In this document: positions 27,219 to 34,430 of the stretch, piece by piece | How positions within the stretch are numbered: position 1 is the stretch's first letter | Layout: each line of letters opens with the position of its first letter | Assembly: GCF_900101835.1 (NCBI RefSeq) | Contig: NZ_FNAF01000003.1 | Coordinates: 178,710 to 242,709, forward strand | From: Peptococcus niger | GTDB lineage: Bacteria > Bacillota > Peptococcia > Peptococcales > Peptococcaceae | Direction: 5' to 3' | DNA length: 64,000 nucleotides | Translations under genes and position numbers: made by a program | Notes under the pieces: generated by a model | Seen by the model: only the letters and a program-made list of their open reading frames with translations | The model's database searches: none | What the model was told of the DNA's origin: nothing

Positions 27219-27267
27219 CACAATCGTTCATTAAATTCTAAATGGACAAAGAAAAATTTACTCATTT

Positions 27268-27424
27268 AAATAACCCGTCGGACCTGTCCGGCGGGTTATT
27301 TTGTGAATAGAATATTATATAAAAATATAAATCCGTTGTAAAAGAACCCCTTTCGTAAAAAAACGACCACATATCCGCAAAAATCGACCATATAAGAATT
27401 TTCCGTATTTTTCTATGGTATACT
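27268..27424 (+). repeat. terminator-plus-promoter module, copy 2
   Basis: Counterpart of 24378-24530. The hairpin has 15-bp arms (27268-27282 with 27287-27301, CCTG loop) and acts as terminator for the preceding remnant; the module ends with LytTR site 2. The stretch from the poly-A before the first repeat to 15 bp past the second is nearly identical to copy 1. Confidence 0.7.
27365..27424 (+). promoter_or_regulatory. LytTR-type direct repeats and promoter, site 2
   Basis: GACCACATA (27365-27373), 12 bp, GACCATATA (27386-27394), 24 bp, TATACT (27419-27424). Geometry is identical to sites 1 and 3. It drives the amidase gene at 27572 after a leader of about 140 nt. Confidence 0.75.
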
Positions 27425-27470
27425 TTGACTTGATAGGAAGCCTTATTGATATCGATAAAAAGGAGGATAT

Positions 27471-27512
27471 ATGGAAAATATTAAAACAGTATTCGGAAAG
27501 TTGTTATTTTGA
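27471..27512 (+). CDS. 13-codon leader ORF upstream of the amidase gene
   Basis: ATG 27471 follows AAAAAGGAGG with ideal spacing and encodes MENIKTVFGKLLF, a small basic amphipathic peptide. It lies in the 5' leader between LytTR site 2 and the amidase gene. It could be a leader peptide, a small effector or a chance ORF; the strong ribosome site is the only positive evidence. Confidence 0.35.
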   Translation: MENIKTVFGKLLF

Positions 27513-27571
27513 TCCTCGAATAGTAGGTTGTGGCAAGAGAATGATTAGTTTTTTAGAAAGGAGAAGTTGGC

Positions 27572-28705
27572 ATGAAAAATATTTTGAAAAAGTTATTTGC
27601 TTTACTTTTGTGTGGAGCACTTTTACTGCCGACATGTGCTAGTGCAGAGGAAATAACTGCTGACCGAGCAGAAGTAAATATTCCGGATAATGCTTTTCAA
27701 GTACTTGATGAATTTAATAATTCTGTTGTCGCCGCATATGAAAACAAAAATATTTCTTTGGACTCAGATGCTTTTGTGAATACAAAGCTTTTTTCTCAAC
27801 TAAAAGCACGCAATGATTATATTCAAAAGACTCAATCCAGCTATGATATTGTTGACAATGATACTGATTTTAGAATTGACAAAGTCATTAAAATCAATAA
27901 CGATACTTTAAAAGTTTTAGCAACAAGAACTGTTGAACAGACATTATCGTATAATGGTTCGGAAAGATTTCCTTTTTATTCTTCGACTCGAGAAGGATTT
28001 ATTCTTCAAAAAGTTGATAATATGTGGAAAATTGCACGTGTTGTTGATGAAGTCTATGGTATAAATTTGACAATGGATGCCTTTGTACAAGATTTTGATA
28101 ACAGAAGTGTGCTTGCTAAATGTAACTCTGAGGTATCAAACATGTATGATGTCGTTCAAGATTTAGGTGGCATTGATTATTTGAACCTGCCTGATACGAT
28201 GACTGAAAGTACAAAGGAAGCAAAATCCCTGCATAATACGCAACAGCTCATGGGGTATATGTATTCAAAAGCAAAAGCTTGCACCTATGCGTTAAGATGG
28301 GGAGGTAGCAATAGAAATCCTCTATTTAGCGATTATAGTTACTCTGGTGGGGACTGTGCAAATTTTACATCTCAATGCCTCAATGCTGGTGGAATGACCT
28401 ATACTTCTTCTTGGTCTCCGGACTCCTATCAGTTTATTAACGTTGAGGGACAACGTGATATGTTGGTTAATACTGGTCGCGCAAAAGGATGTTATCAGTA
28501 TTTGCCTACTTATCCCAATAATATGGATAGAACAGGAACTGTCGTTCATTATACAAATGGGTCTGCGTGGTACCATGCGGTTATTATTACACAAGATCCC
28601 ATGACTTCTTACAGCGCGGTTAGAGTCAGCGGTCATACAGCTAATGTTATCAATGGTCCTATTTGGCCGGACAGTAACCAAATTCGTTCTTTCCGCGTTT
28701 ATTAG
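27572..28705 (+). CDS. secreted amidase-domain (Amidase_6-like) protein
   Basis: A 377-residue exported protein with a signal peptide (1-25, ending 'CASA'). Residues about 30-190 form an unrecognised helical/beta region. The C-terminal part (about 220-377) matches the putative amidase domain PF12671: 'YSGGDCANFTSQCLNAGG' with candidate catalytic Cys262, and 'WYHAVIIT' with candidate His335. Such NlpC/P60-like enzymes act on peptide bonds, possibly in cell-wall peptides. It is AT-rich, unlike the gene that follows 20 bp downstream. ATG 27572 has AGAAAGGAG upstream. Confidence 0.85.
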   Translation: MKNILKKLFALLLCGALLLPTCASAEEITADRAEVNIPDNAFQVLDEFNNSVVAAYENKNISLDSDAFVNTKLFSQLKARNDYIQKTQSSYDIVDNDTDFRIDKVIKINNDTLKVLATRTVEQTLSYNGSERFPFYSSTREGFILQKVDNMWKIARVVDEVYGINLTMDAFVQDFDNRSVLAKCNSEVSNMYDVVQDLGGIDYLNLPDTMTESTKEAKSLHNTQQLMGYMYSKAKACTYALRWGGSNRNPLFSDYSYSGGDCANFTSQCLNAGGMTYTSSWSPDSYQFINVEGQRDMLVNTGRAKGCYQYLPTYPNNMDRTGTVVHYTNGSAWYHAVIITQDPMTSYSAVRVSGHTANVINGPIWPDSNQIRSFRVY

Positions 28706-28725
28706 GGGAAAGGTGAAAAAACATT

Positions 28726-28837
28726 ATGAAACTCAAAAAAATTTTAGCCGGTCTAACCTGCCTGGCCCTATTGGCCGCACCCGGCGCCGCTTTTGCAGAC
28801 AGTTACAATGTCAGCCTTGTTGTCAACAAAAGTCTGG
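28726..28837 (+). repeat. 112-bp shared 5' coding segment, copy B
   Basis: Second copy of the segment at 24609-24720 (111/112 identical). Beyond 28837 the two genes have nothing in common. Confidence 0.95.
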
Positions 28838-29658
28838 TCAATTCTGATGAAGCTGCCGGACAAGTTTACATCAATGACGCCGGCTGCACCATGATTCCTC
28901 TCCGCGTCGTCAACGATGCCTTCGGCTATAAAACCGATTGGCAAAAAGACGGCTCTATTCATATCACCAGCGAAGACGGCACCGTTGACGTCAGCATGAG
29001 CATTGGCAAAAAGGAATTTATCGCCAACGGCACTGCCCGCACCTTTAAAAATCTGCCAACCTTGAAAAAAGACCGCACCTACATCCCGGCCAGAGAATTT
29101 TCTGAGCTGTACGGCCATGTCTATTGGGAAAAAGACTCCCGTACCGTATGGATTCACCAAGGGAAGAACACAGACTACCAAGTCATCGGCACAAAGCTGC
29201 TCCGCGGCACTGAGGCAGGCCTCCAAGAACTAAGCCTGCCGGAAGGCTATACCCTCTTAACCAAGACAGCTACAGACCCCATTGTTTTACAGCAAACCAT
29301 AGGGGACACCACCTATCTGGGGCTTCTCGTTGATAGCTCCGACTTTATGAAACCTGTTCCCCTCTTCCGAGTCAACGGAACCGGCTTAGAGTATGTGACA
29401 GATGTGTACGGGTCCAGCACCTTCTACGTAGACGGCGATACCGTTTATTACACAGACGGGACAGGCGCCGCTGGCTGGAGTAACCCCATCAACCCCAAGA
29501 ACCTGTATGTTGCAGATAGCAAAAGCGGACAAGTGAAGACCCATGTCTTGGACTTTGCCGTTAACGCCTGCACCTTTAGCATGAAAGACGGTGCGCTTAT
29601 TGCCACAGAGAAAAATGGCACACAACACACCATTGATGTTAAAAGCTTGGGCAACTAA
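28726..29658 (+). CDS. secreted copper-amine-oxidase-N-domain-like protein
   Basis: A 310-residue exported protein. Signal peptide 1-25; Cu_amine_oxidN1-like domain about 28-148 with 'INDAGCTMIPLRVVNDAFGY', 'RTYIPAREFSELYG' and 'SRTVWI'. The C-terminal half is beta-rich and ends in 'NGTQHTIDVKSL', a tail shared with the remnant at 26862-27218. The first 112 bp are shared with the gene at 24606. Its GC content is like the chromosome, so it may be the older parent from which the AT-rich neighbours took segments. GGGGAAAGGTG precedes ATG 28726. Confidence 0.87.
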   Translation: MKLKKILAGLTCLALLAAPGAAFADSYNVSLVVNKSLVNSDEAAGQVYINDAGCTMIPLRVVNDAFGYKTDWQKDGSIHITSEDGTVDVSMSIGKKEFIANGTARTFKNLPTLKKDRTYIPAREFSELYGHVYWEKDSRTVWIHQGKNTDYQVIGTKLLRGTEAGLQELSLPEGYTLLTKTATDPIVLQQTIGDTTYLGLLVDSSDFMKPVPLFRVNGTGLEYVTDVYGSSTFYVDGDTVYYTDGTGAAGWSNPINPKNLYVADSKSGQVKTHVLDFAVNACTFSMKDGALIATEKNGTQHTIDVKSLGN

Positions 29659-29781
29659 ATCCTAGTCCTCATTTTATGATATGAAGGCAACCTATCAATT
29701 GGCTAATGGTGTTTTGAAAGGGCCCCATTGGCTGACCATGCAATGATGCTCAATATGCTTTTATCATGGCGAGACCGCCAT

Positions 29782-29825
29782 GCCCAGAGAGGCGATTGCC
29801 TCTCTGGGCTATTTGCGTTTACAAT
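29782..29825 (+). promoter_or_regulatory. 12-bp palindrome overlapping a promoter of the LytTR operon
   Basis: A perfect inverted repeat has 12-bp arms (29782-29793 and 29798-29809, GATT loop). Its right arm contains TTGCCT (29796-29801), which lies 18 bp before TACAAT (29820-29825). The hairpin may terminate the upstream gene, or serve as an operator over the -35 box. The promoter would give a leader of about 20 nt before the gene at 29852. Nothing else is seen in 29659-29851. Confidence 0.45.
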
Positions 29826-29851
29826 GGGCCTAGAAAAAGGAGGAATTTTCA

Positions 29852-30271
29852 ATGAAAAAAAGATGGATGCCTTGTATCGTGATGTTATGTTTACTGGTCT
29901 TATGGCCGGGACTGGGGTCTGCGGCGCCGGTTGCAGACAAGGCAGGAGACATGCTTAGTCAAATGAATCAGGAGGAGATGATACTAAGATATAATAGCCT
30001 TTTTGATGGAACCGTCACCAACCAAAGTTATTTTTTAAAACAGTTTTGGTTGTCCCCTCAAAACGGCGCGTATGTGAATTTCTGGATTAAAAATACCGGG
30101 AGGTCAGCCATTACCATTAACATTGATAATCAAGTTTACCGGACCTTAGCCCCCGGAGCGCAAGGGCACATCAGCAAGTCTGTCTTAGTGGATAAATATT
30201 ATGATTTTAACGCTTACCCGGCACATGGTGGCGTCATTAACATGCAGTGTATCATCAAACAAAAAAGTTAG
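29852..30271 (+). CDS. small exported protein of the LytTR operon, function unknown
   Basis: A 139-residue protein with a signal peptide (1-24, ending 'GSAA'). The mature part has a helical start and a beta-rich C-terminal half: 'YVNFWIKNTGRSAITINID' (about 71-89), 'LAPGAQGHIS', then 'YYDFNAY...GG'. The same order of residues recurs in the next gene's product, so the two look like paralogues. No known family is recognised. ATG 29852 has AAAGGAGG in front. It opens an operon with a lipoprotein, the LytTR regulator and the kinase. Confidence 0.8.
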   Translation: MKKRWMPCIVMLCLLVLWPGLGSAAPVADKAGDMLSQMNQEEMILRYNSLFDGTVTNQSYFLKQFWLSPQNGAYVNFWIKNTGRSAITINIDNQVYRTLAPGAQGHISKSVLVDKYYDFNAYPAHGGVINMQCIIKQKS

Positions 30272-30278
30272 GTTTCAT

Positions 30279-30746
30279 ATGAAGAATAGATGGGCTTGTT
30301 TTATTATTGCAGGGTGCCTCTTGCTTTCCTGTACAAGTTGTTCCTATGACCATTTGCTTATGAGTACCCAGCCGACCATGCTTGCTTTAAGTCGGGAAAC
30401 CGCGCTCCAGGTAAATCCAAAAATTGGCTACTTGGCAGATGCGAAAGTGCCGGCGGATGCGCATTGTTGTTTTAGCGGACATTTATCAGAAGCGCCTGCC
30501 CTTGATAGAACTGAATTGATTGAGCCGCAGTACGGGCGGCATTGTGCTGCTCTTTCTGTCCGGAATAATATGGCTCGTGAAGTTTACCTGTATATTGACC
30601 ATAGGCGGGGGCCTACGGTACAGCCGGGTGAGTGGGGGCAGATGACGGTGCCCATTGGGGCGGTGCCGTCTTACTATAGATTTTGCGTTGAGGCCAAAGA
30701 CGGTGGCGAGGACTTGGACATTGATTTTAAGATTGAGCAATGGTAA
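30279..30746 (+). CDS. small exported lipoprotein of the LytTR operon
   Basis: A 155-residue protein with a lipoprotein-type signal ('LLLSCTSC', about 15-22). Its C-terminal half ('LSVRNNMAREVYLYID', 'VQPGEWGQMTVPIG', 'YYRFCVEAKDGGEDLDIDF') follows the same pattern as the preceding gene's product, suggesting a shared beta-sandwich domain. I choose ATG 30279, just after the upstream stop; a longer open frame from 30201 would overlap the upstream gene and hide the signal peptide. It may present a signal to, or hold off, the membrane kinase; that is inference. Confidence 0.75.
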   Translation: MKNRWACFIIAGCLLLSCTSCSYDHLLMSTQPTMLALSRETALQVNPKIGYLADAKVPADAHCCFSGHLSEAPALDRTELIEPQYGRHCAALSVRNNMAREVYLYIDHRRGPTVQPGEWGQMTVPIGAVPSYYRFCVEAKDGGEDLDIDFKIEQW

Positions 30747-30758
30747 GGGGGTGGGCCG

Positions 30759-31475
30759 GTGCGGATTGTTGTTATTGATGATGAAAGGCTTACATGTGAA
30801 GCCATTTATCAGACGGTAGACAGGTGGGTCTTGTGGCATAAGTTACCGTTTGAGGTGTATACCGGCCATTCTTTATCTGACTTGAGGGCGCTTTTGACCT
30901 CGGATACGGTCCTGGCCATATTGGATATTCGGCTTCCGGAGGGGAGTACGGTGGATCGGCTGGATGAGCTGCGGGCGGCAGGCTTTTGGGGGGACGTTAT
31001 TTTTATAACGGCTTATCCGGTGAGCACGGCTGCTGTGGCCAATGTGCAGCCCTTTGGCTTTGTGGACAAGCGGCAAGCGGCAGAAAATTTTTCTGCCGGG
31101 CTTATCGATTTGTTGGAAAAATGGCTGGACCGGCATCAACCGCGTTTTTTCCGCTATACCTTTAATAAAACTTCACATGTGGTTGCGCTTAACAATATTC
31201 TCTACTTTAAAAAGGAAATGCGGCGGATTGTCCCTGTGCTGACAGACGGTGAGGGACAGGGCTTTCGCGGGTCCTTAGAGGACATTCTTGACGGGTTGGA
31301 CGATGGTGTTTTTGTCTTGGTGGGCAACAGTTATTTGATCAATACCCGGCATATTAAGCACATTCATGCGGGCGAGATAAGGTTTAGCACCGGGAGTCGG
31401 CTGCAAATCAGCAAGTATTTGCAAAAAGAGTTGGAAAGGGCGCTTTTTTCCGTGACAGGGGAGGCCGAAGAATGA
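30759..31475 (+). CDS. LytTR-family response regulator
   Basis: A 238-residue response regulator. Receiver domain 1-120 with acidic pocket Asp7/Asp8 and phosphoacceptor Asp56 ('LAILDIRLPEG'); the usual Lys is in 'FVDKRQ'. The C-terminal LytTR DNA-binding domain (about 133-232) has 'HVVALNNILYFKKEMRR' and 'VGNSYLINTRHIKHI'. LytTR regulators bind two direct repeats about 21 bp apart, which matches the three sites in this island. Translation starts at GTG 30759 after AAGGGGGTG. It overlaps the kinase gene by ATGA. Confidence 0.92.
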   Translation: MRIVVIDDERLTCEAIYQTVDRWVLWHKLPFEVYTGHSLSDLRALLTSDTVLAILDIRLPEGSTVDRLDELRAAGFWGDVIFITAYPVSTAAVANVQPFGFVDKRQAAENFSAGLIDLLEKWLDRHQPRFFRYTFNKTSHVVALNNILYFKKEMRRIVPVLTDGEGQGFRGSLEDILDGLDDGVFVLVGNSYLINTRHIKHIHAGEIRFSTGSRLQISKYLQKELERALFSVTGEAEE

Positions 31476-32767
31476 TGGAAGGGCTATTACGCTTGGCACC
31501 GGGGCCTTGGATTTTAGCGGTTTATGTGATTAAGCTGCTGGTCATTGCCGGGGGACTGGCGGGCTTTATTTATCCCCTCTTGTTTCAAGAACGGCGGTGG
31601 CTTCTGGCTGGGGCGGTTTTGCTTGGCAGCAGCCTGCTGCTGGGCTGTGCCTATGAGCCGGCTTTTCCCTATGTGGGGCGGAACGGCGCGCTTTTTTTGG
31701 GCATTTTGCTATGGGGGCTGTTCAGTGCTGATGATGGGCGGATGCGGCTTTTAAAGGCCTTGCTCTTGACGGCCCTCTTGATGCCGGCCCAGGTGCTGGC
31801 CTTTGAAAGCTATGCCCAGTTTATCATGCGACCGCGTTACCTGGGCTACAGCCCGGTGCAATATCTGGCTTTTCATGTGTTTGACACGGTGTTGGCGCTG
31901 GGGATGATGGCTGTTTTTTGCTATTTTATGCGCAAGGGGCTCTTCCGGGCCATGACCCGGCGAACGCTGGCGGCCTTTGCCGGCGGCGCCGTTGGCGTCT
32001 TGCTGCTGTTTGATTATTTTATCCGGCAATACGGCGTTATCGCCCTGCCTTTGAATAACATCGGTGTCTTAATTATGGTGTCCACCGTTGTGATTTTTTT
32101 GCTCTTTTTGGTCAGCGGCCTGTTTTTTCAAAACCGGCGTCTGGCGCAGATGCTGGCGACAACGGAGCAGGATTACAGCAGCATTTTGAAAAGAGATTTA
32201 CAAGCACAGCAGAAGCAGCTGGAAAACTTTTATAATGAAGCGCATGACCGCTACAATCGCATGAAGACGCTGCACCATTTGATCCTGCATGATGACAGCC
32301 GCCTGGCGGCGGAGAAGCTGGAGCAATGGATGTGGCACAAGCCTGATCTGACAGACCAGGTGCTGGCGTCCTCAGGTGATAAAATGGTGGATGCCGTTTT
32401 GCATGTGAAATCTGCAGACGCAGGAGACATTCCCCTGCACATCCAGATCAACGGCCATTTTCCGCCGGGGGACCATGAAGAAATCGCCATGGTGATTGCC
32501 AATCTAATGGACAACGCCATTGCCGCCGCCGGTACTGCGGAAAATCCGGACATCTCCCTGCTCTTGACCATCAAGTATGGGATGCTGAAAGGGGTCCTGG
32601 TCAATACCTGCGCAGACAGTGAGGCCGCCTCACCGGCGCCGCCCGGTCGCGGGCTGGGCATTGTCCGTGAGATTCTCCGCCGGCACGATGGCCGCATGGG
32701 CATAGAAAGAAGCCCGGGACGCTACCGGGTGGAGTGGCTGGCCTATTTAAATATAGAAGATGACTGA
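31472..32767 (+). CDS. GHKL sensor histidine kinase partner of the LytTR regulator
   Basis: A 431-residue membrane kinase with about six helices in residues 10-215, like AgrC/ComD kinases. A coiled-coil linker (about 220-265) leads to a dimerisation region 'TLHHLILHDDSRLAAEKL' (about 268-285), where the usual 'RHDYxN' box is not recognisable. The GHKL ATPase domain is clear: 'NLMDNAIAAAG' (about 347-357) and 'GRGLGIVREIL' (about 391-401). ATGA overlap with the regulator gene. The signal is unknown; no AgrB or AgrD homologue is near. Confidence 0.88.
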   Translation: MMEGLLRLAPGPWILAVYVIKLLVIAGGLAGFIYPLLFQERRWLLAGAVLLGSSLLLGCAYEPAFPYVGRNGALFLGILLWGLFSADDGRMRLLKALLLTALLMPAQVLAFESYAQFIMRPRYLGYSPVQYLAFHVFDTVLALGMMAVFCYFMRKGLFRAMTRRTLAAFAGGAVGVLLLFDYFIRQYGVIALPLNNIGVLIMVSTVVIFLLFLVSGLFFQNRRLAQMLATTEQDYSSILKRDLQAQQKQLENFYNEAHDRYNRMKTLHHLILHDDSRLAAEKLEQWMWHKPDLTDQVLASSGDKMVDAVLHVKSADAGDIPLHIQINGHFPPGDHEEIAMVIANLMDNAIAAAGTAENPDISLLLTIKYGMLKGVLVNTCADSEAASPAPPGRGLGIVREILRRHDGRMGIERSPGRYRVEWLAYLNIEDD

Positions 32768-32770
32768 TAG

Positions 32771-32816
32771 ATGCCCTGACGGTGTCCGGCTGCCCGGAGA
32801 CCGTCAGGGCATTTTT
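32771..32816 (+). terminator. terminator of the LytTR two-component operon
   Basis: 12-bp perfect stem (32772-32783 with 32800-32811), an inner TCCGG/CCGGA stem, and T5. It lies just after the kinase gene. Confidence 0.93.
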
Positions 32817-32868
32817 GCAGCGTTTGACTAAGGGAAAGGGGTGCTTACCGGGGCAAAAGTAAAAAAAT

Positions 32869-32928
32869 GACCATATATCGTTAAAAATCGACCATATAAA
32901 ATCTGGAATGAAATTATTTTGTTATAAT
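32869..32928 (+). promoter_or_regulatory. LytTR-type direct repeats and promoter, site 3
   Basis: GACCATATA (32869-32877), 12 bp, GACCATATA (32890-32898), 24 bp, TATAAT (32923-32928). Both repeats are identical here. The flanks differ from sites 1 and 2, so the conserved part is the repeats and the spacing. It lies about 100 bp before the gene at 33027; the leader contains a five-codon ORF (MVHLV, 32970-32987) behind AAGGTGAG. Confidence 0.75.
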
Positions 32929-33026
32929 TAGAGTAAGTAGAGTGGTAAAGAAAGGAAGGTGAGTCCCATGGTTCATTTGGTTTGATTGATAAGGGAAACG
33001 TTTATTTTTAGAAAGGTAGATAAATT

Positions 33027-33743
33027 ATGAAAAAGATAATTGGTTTATTAGTGAGTTTTTCTTTAGTATTATGTCCAATGGTAGCTTTTGCGCAAGATAC
33101 TTCGGCTGAGGATAACTGCTTATCTTTGCTTGAAGAAAGAAATGAAGCGCTTGTAGACTATCTAAGAGTCGCTGATATGGAACAAGAGGGTGTAGTGGAT
33201 TACGCTCATTTTTTTGAAATGCATCCAGAATATGAACAAGCGGTGAGAAATGATGTGCATATGGACAAAACAATTTTGAGAACTGAGCAAATTTCGACAA
33301 AAAACTATACCAATGAACAAGGTGAGTCCATTAACGAAGAAAAAGATATTGTTTTCTATAAAGATGGTTCTTTTCGTATAGATACCTTTACCATTTCTCG
33401 GGATGGTGTTCAGATGAGAGATGCTTGGTCTTCTGTATGTGGTCAAAATCAGCATGAGGGTTATAATAGATTTGGCGCCTTTATGTGGCGGACCTATATG
33501 AAATCGTGCTTCAGATATAATGGCAGCAAAGTTATTAATACTTCATCAAAGACTAATGTAAGAACGAATGATATCTTATATGCAGAAAAAATTGGCCCGA
33601 CGTCAAGCTATCCTTATGGAAAGCAGAATTTATGTCGAACCCTTGTCATTCACCACATGCTCCAACGATCTAATTCACTTTTATACGACATGGATGATCT
33701 AAGAGTTTCCTGCAATATGCAAGGTGAAATTTTCAAAAACTAG
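33027..33743 (+). CDS. secreted protein, function unknown
   Basis: A 238-residue AT-rich exported protein with a signal peptide (1-22, ending 'AFA'). The mature protein starts with an acidic helical part, followed by a beta-rich region with three Cys ('SSVCGQNQ', 'KSCFRYNG', 'NLCRTLV') and ends 'DDLRVSCNMQGEIF'. The end is similar to a short remnant at 34611-34666. No family recognised. ATG 33027 follows TTTTTAGAAAGG, a leader end also seen before the genes at 24606 and 27572. It is driven by LytTR site 3. Confidence 0.78.
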   Translation: MKKIIGLLVSFSLVLCPMVAFAQDTSAEDNCLSLLEERNEALVDYLRVADMEQEGVVDYAHFFEMHPEYEQAVRNDVHMDKTILRTEQISTKNYTNEQGESINEEKDIVFYKDGSFRIDTFTISRDGVQMRDAWSSVCGQNQHEGYNRFGAFMWRTYMKSCFRYNGSKVINTSSKTNVRTNDILYAEKIGPTSSYPYGKQNLCRTLVIHHMLQRSNSLLYDMDDLRVSCNMQGEIFKN

Positions 33744-33767
33744 AAATAAAGTTTAGGAGAATGTATT

Positions 33768-34325
33768 ATGCTAAAAAAAATTTTTTTGCTGGCTTGTTGC
33801 TTTTTCTTGGTTGTAGCAGTATTAAGTGGTTGTGGGGGGGCATCAAATAGCAGTACTAACAGTAGCGCTGATAACGAGTCCCTATCTTCTAGAGGATTTT
33901 CATATGCTATGGAAAGATATGCCAAGGAAGATATAAAAGATCTTTCGGAAAAAGAGTATCTGGATAATGCCCAGTATAATTACGAACTCATTAAGGCTGA
34001 CATTGACAAGGCTTCTCCCAGTGAGCCTTTATCAGACTTGCTTCGTGATACCTTAAAAAAGCTACAGCCGGAATTAAAACCAACAGCTTGGGATGTATAC
34101 GAAAGTTGTTATTACTATGCAGTGGATGAGGTAGTCGGAAAAAACGCAGATTTGAAAAATATCTCTAAAGAAGATAGCAAAAAAATTGATCAATTGGTGA
34201 CCAAACAAGTGCCAAATGCGAAAAAAATAGCCTTTAACCAGAAAGAATTAAATAAAATAGAGCGCCCAGATGGTGGTGTTATTGTCATTCACGAAAATGG
34301 TAATATTGATGTTCGCCCTCACTAG
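33768..34325 (+). CDS. lipoprotein, function unknown
   Basis: A 185-residue protein with a lipobox 'LSGC' (about 20-23), then a Ser/Asn-rich linker to about residue 45. The mature part is mostly helical and charged ('KEDIKDLSEKEYLDNAQYNY') and ends in a short beta stretch. No family is recognised. It starts 24 bp after the gene at 33027 behind TAGGAG, so both are probably on the site 3 transcript. Confidence 0.75.
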   Translation: MLKKIFLLACCFFLVVAVLSGCGGASNSSTNSSADNESLSSRGFSYAMERYAKEDIKDLSEKEYLDNAQYNYELIKADIDKASPSEPLSDLLRDTLKKLQPELKPTAWDVYESCYYYAVDEVVGKNADLKNISKEDSKKIDQLVTKQVPNAKKIAFNQKELNKIERPDGGVIVIHENGNIDVRPH

Positions 34326-34430
34326 ATAAAAAGTCATAGAGAGCAGTCCCTGTTGAATCTGTTGCTAATTTTATTGTTTGTTGACGGCAAATTGCAATAA
34401 CAAGTTGAACATTGACAGTCGAATAGTCTA

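Noticed and set aside
27415..27642. 75-codon frame over the leader of the amidase gene
   Set aside because: It starts inside the -10 box of LytTR site 2 and overlaps the signal peptide of the real gene in another frame.
29734..29763. GACCATGCA before the LytTR operon as a fourth regulator site
   Set aside because: No second repeat at the 21-bp distance and no -10 at the fixed distance.
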